A DNA stretch of 64,000 nt, taken from the NCBI GenBank assembly GCA_039105265.1, contig JAPFFF010000004.1, positions 5,146,001 to 5,210,000 on the forward strand, given 5' to 3'. The stretch is from Tritrichomonas musculus. Its lineage: Eukaryota > Parabasalia > Tritrichomonadida > Tritrichomonadidae. The translations under genes and the position numbers were made by a program. Under the pieces are notes generated by a model. That model saw only the letters and a program-made list of their open reading frames with translations, made no database searches and had not been told where the DNA came from. This document shows, piece by piece, positions 61,901 through 64,000 of the stretch (positions are counted from its first letter, which is position 1; each line of letters begins with the position of its first letter).

Positions 61901-62675
61901 AGAAACTAATATTGGCGACTTTTTTGATGAGATACAAAACGAAACCAACGAAACTAGCAACAATAATGATAATGATCATACATCTAATAACAACATTACT
62001 AATAATAACCAAAATGACAATTATAACAGTGATAGAAATAATAACAATGCTGGTAATATTGACAATGATGCTGACAATGACTCAGATGATGAAGAAAGTG
62101 AAAAAGATTCAAATGAAGAGGAAGAAGAGAATGAAAATGAGTTGGATGAAGATGAAGATATTGGACCAATGAGAAGAGCAGTACTTGTTCCAATTAGCAG
62201 AACTCTTACAAACAAGATCTACAGCATGATGAACGATAGAAAGTACACCAGTGGCGAAGTTAGCGAGCTTTTAAAGCCAGTTAGGATGCGTCTTGAAAAT
62301 GTTCCTAATGCACCAAAAGTGAAACCAAAAGAGAAAATAATTATCAAACAGGAATCGAAGAAGATGACAATAGTTGTCGACCCACTTCCACCAAGAATGA
62401 CTATATCAGATATCGAAGGATTATGTGGTAACTTTGGCAAATACAGTCTGACTATTACTGGATCAGCAATAGTTGAAGGAAGAAAGAGAGCTTTAATACA
62501 TCCACTGAGCTGTAGAGCGAAAAAACACATTTTCAGATCGTTATCTATCGTTTTTGATGGCGAAGAGATCGTTCCAGTGAGAATATTTCCAAAAGATATA
62601 CCACCACCGATTCGATCTTCACAAACTAAAACAGATGCTTCATCTGATTGCAACTCAACATCAGTATCAGTATAG
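58920..62675 (+). CDS. DEDDy 3'-5' exonuclease fused to several RRM domains
   Basis: A 1251-residue protein. Residues about 60-200 form a DnaQ-like 3'-5' exonuclease (WRN/Rrp6-type). The acidic residues are Asp71 and Glu73 (SLDLEWE) and probably Asp120, with Tyr191 and Asp195 in YAAFDV, so the DEDDy set looks complete. Then come RNA-recognition motifs: a clear one at about 483-548 (KIRINDIPSNY, TAFITYQT), a weaker one at about 600-650, a clear one at about 663-735 (TIVIRDLSFE), and two degenerate RRM-like segments near residues 950 and 1155. Acidic Asn-rich linkers separate them. The role is probably RNA end trimming or decay. No targeting signal. Confidence 0.75.
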   Translation: MNENKNDPSRIQFGPEFPPLSYYEEENWEIMEYHLVEFYPNKWYDVILLSTETPNFLDYFSDCGDDPISLDLEWESELCLFQFCFKNKVVILRHPNGEGNKVLLNFLLTHNFYAKGINNDKKQLKRKFETDQIANNIEDIARTRLIPYNYSENFMSMVRQFSGEPTAEFKDIRITTSNWELPKLSKRQILYAAFDVVSLKECYPNYPPKKEITKNRSNNNNDTNNDGDEDDNSNKKPKRTRNSIFTSEMIQEHALNAKRALSSSPNAITSISSTPTILEKYKRNVKLKRSPAREITGFIVYGYNGPQNMYTIKNIFSNVKKQKEEITSENQDEEKFLNDNFSDIDFCSTFEDNLFISFYEIDDIEKLIEKLRGYGEKVIKLDSLCTIKNLNISAEESTDGDVLFVQNISDKLIKNFNDLLFCFGANHEITVFHDTDNVDNPLDYIRIEPREASSSFRIKLFLSRFEYEGKTPIVSEFPYFLPKIRINDIPSNYNEDNLRDIFKEAGNITKIEILRRRTNQDKQTAFITYQTTEEADKAVKLFNHMKVESEGNMQPNQDFESNMNLFLSSNLSSITMLNNELKVFRYSDEPHLRFMRRYELRDTRVNLFNSNSKDLEALYSKYGRIHHCFFDPFFNVGRVQFFDKKDTTIASKSEKCEMTEESRTIVIRDLSFETTDSEILELCSQFGTIVNLITRDINILMRFIIKEVSFSSNKAANKAKSYFSSIKMIHGGAIRVAVLNGGFSFAPDWKMRQRKHWVKFAGQKPDDEFFEKAQRNGKIVKIEYKVADTKIVVACPVSSLTKSIDNDNIPTTETSISHETTEANQQRTSSESEEESQSSNKTTNQNNDDSSNLQSQVAITPITVTKKQEFTFVMFKNFESTKAYGDTIYPTIEEFVEFLNPTELYIDKTLIRVECPADSSNGGETQNDNSENNPQQVLAAAFGERKPVQMAIVIDPIPDFVTRKGLVDYLGEFAENCPVFTSMSTRERTSDTPQETNIGDFFDEIQNETNETSNNNDNDHTSNNNITNNNQNDNYNSDRNNNNAGNIDNDADNDSDDEESEKDSNEEEEENENELDEDEDIGPMRRAVLVPISRTLTNKIYSMMNDRKYTSGEVSELLKPVRMRLENVPNAPKVKPKEKIIIKQESKKMTIVVDPLPPRMTISDIEGLCGNFGKYSLTITGSAIVEGRKRALIHPLSCRAKKHIFRSLSIVFDGEEIVPVRIFPKDIPPPIRSSQTKTDASSDCNSTSVSV

Positions 62676-63141
62676 CAATTATTACTACTTTTTTATTGTA
62701 AATTAAATATATGTTTTTTTAATTCAATTTTTTCTTTACACATAAACTTTTTGAAAACTTTATATTTTGAAGATTCTCATCAATTGAGCAAATTTCATTT
62801 CAACCTCAATATGAATAATTGCATATGAGAGTTTATCTGATAATTTTTCACTTCAAAAGATAGGTATTGTTAAAAAAAGATGACATTAATTTATATTTGT
62901 GCAATTATGATAATATTTATCAATATCACCGATATTTTGTTTATATTTTATCTTCATACATTGCAAAAACTCATTTTATCTATCTAATTTATTTTTTATT
63001 TTTATAGATATTAATGATTTTTTCTTTAAATAATTAAGTTAAGTTATTACAACTTTTTGAATAATATCACTAACTTTTTCTTAACTAAAAAATACCGATA
63101 AAAATGAAATTTGAATGAATTAAAAATTTGTTTTTTTTTAT
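62676..63141. promoter_or_regulatory. intergenic with AACTTTTTGAAT box
   Basis: No gene. AACTTTTTGAAT (63051-63062) and AACTTTTTCTTAAC (63072-63085) lie 60-90 bp before the ATG at 63142 and fit the shared upstream motif. Confidence 0.45.
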
Positions 63142-64000
63142 ATGGATGATAGAATTCTTGAACGCATTGATTTTGATTTCGATATTAAAAACCATAAAGA
63201 ATTAACACCTTATGTATTTTTCGCAGAAAGTGCACTTGATTCTTCAACATACAATTCATATCATTCAAATGATGTCGAAGACACCTTCCATCAACCTTGG
63301 ATCTCAGAGATACTCAATAAAATTAAGCAAAATATATATACCGAAAGATATTTTGGCGATGAAAAAGAGAAAATTGAACAATATGATAAATCTGTTATTT
63401 CGCTTCTTAAACATGCTATTGACACAAGTAATCCATCTTCATCAATTGAAAATGAATTTTGTCACTCGATTGATATTATTGCATCACAGCAAACAAGTTT
63501 ATCTGCGCTTACTACTTCTCTTAAAAAAAAACTAAAAAGAGATTTTCGACAATTAGCAATATCTACAGCACGATTTCCACATTATATAAGTCAAACACAT
63601 AATGTATTACCTGAAGACGCAGATCAAGATTCAGAAGAAAATATCGATCAAAATAAAAAAGATGAAGACGAGAATCTTAAAAAAGATGAAGAAAAAATGA
63701 AAGAAATTATCTCAAAAACTAATAACACTGAAAATAAACGGCAAGACGAAACAAATTTCACTTTTTCATTAAATGAACTTATTGAATTTTATGATATAAT
63801 AAAACAGTACAGAAAAGCATTCACTTTTTCACCATCATTTATTATTTCCACCATTCAAAAAATTGATTTTTTTTTGGCTTCATTGATATCTACCCAAAAA
63901 AATCAAACTCAGGAGGATTACAACGAAAACAACAATCAAAAAATATTTAATTATTTCAGAAACATTAAATCAAAAAGTTTCACAGACGAAGAAAAACAAA
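63142..64000 (+). CDS. hypothetical protein, 5' part; runs off the right edge
   Basis: An ATG at 63142 opens a frame of 286 codons with no stop before the window ends. The start reads MDDRILERIDFDFDIKNHKEL. The protein is helical and charged, with an acidic Lys/Glu-rich stretch near residues 158-190 (EENIDQNKKDEDENLKKDEEK). No signal peptide or membrane segment is visible in this part. The helical character would suit a tether or trafficking-complex subunit, but no family is recognised. The upstream motif at 63051 supports the start. Confidence 0.7.
   Translation, partial: MDDRILERIDFDFDIKNHKELTPYVFFAESALDSSTYNSYHSNDVEDTFHQPWISEILNKIKQNIYTERYFGDEKEKIEQYDKSVISLLKHAIDTSNPSSSIENEFCHSIDIIASQQTSLSALTTSLKKKLKRDFRQLAISTARFPHYISQTHNVLPEDADQDSEENIDQNKKDEDENLKKDEEKMKEIISKTNNTENKRQDETNFTFSLNELIEFYDIIKQYRKAFTFSPSFIISTIQKIDFFLASLISTQKNQTQEDYNENNNQKIFNYFRNIKSKSFTDEEKQ

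Noticed and set aside
1-64000. tRNA, rRNA or snRNA genes
   Set aside because: No cloverleaf, conserved T-loop or rRNA-like stretch was recognised on reading; a dedicated search was not possible.

Overview
The window looks like a chromosome fragment from a parabasalid protist, most likely a Tritrichomonas-type trichomonad. The evidence is AT-rich DNA, compact single-exon genes with no convincing introns, BspA-type leucine-rich repeats, trichomonad ankyrin-type proteins in tandem, a Tim17-family protein (expected to act in the hydrogenosome), a bacterial-type ROK sugar kinase, and many DNA transposons. Species assignment is inference.

Left part, about 1-12 kb, is accessory DNA. It begins with a nearly complete but broken hAT transposase (134-2073, minus strand), followed by small unidentified coding pieces and a repeat- and hairpin-rich stretch (2.5-3.75 kb). 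Next comes a virus-like element fossil (about 4.1-10.2 kb). It carries a primase/SF3-helicase gene and a second helicase resembling herpes-type origin-binding proteins, beside a GC-rich cluster of palindromes. A 1.6 kb foldback transposon with 563 bp inverted repeats has landed in the primase-helicase gene. A separate 1.04 kb MITE with an 8 bp target duplication lies at 10.6-11.6 kb.

From 12 to 35 kb the region is mostly host genes: a methyltransferase, a long acidic repeat protein with a hydrophobic tail, a decayed ankyrin/BspA gene, a microbial-type poly(ADP-ribose) glycohydrolase, a TKL-like kinase, a HECT ubiquitin ligase, a Tim17-family translocase, an EGF/TIG membrane protein, an auxin-efflux-type carrier, a ROK sugar kinase and a CK2 beta subunit. 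Two Mutator-like MITEs that share end sequences and 10 bp target duplications sit 72-77 bp upstream of start codons.

Between 35 and 38.5 kb lies a graveyard of decayed coding DNA, including a MULE-type transposase relic whose in-frame stops are almost all TGA. From 38.8 kb to the right edge there are more host genes: a Rab GTPase, an FCP/NIF-type phosphatase, a large two-pass membrane protein with a phosphodiesterase-like domain that has lost its metal ligands, two tandem ankyrin-type paralogues, a BAR-like/SH3 protein, a C2 plus TerD-like protein, an S9 peptidase, a DEDDy exonuclease fused to RRM domains, and an open gene running off the right edge.

Many host genes have the motif TTCAAAAAGTT, in either orientation, shortly upstream of the start codon; it is a candidate shared promoter element. 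The gene set is mixed housekeeping and signalling with no evident operon logic.
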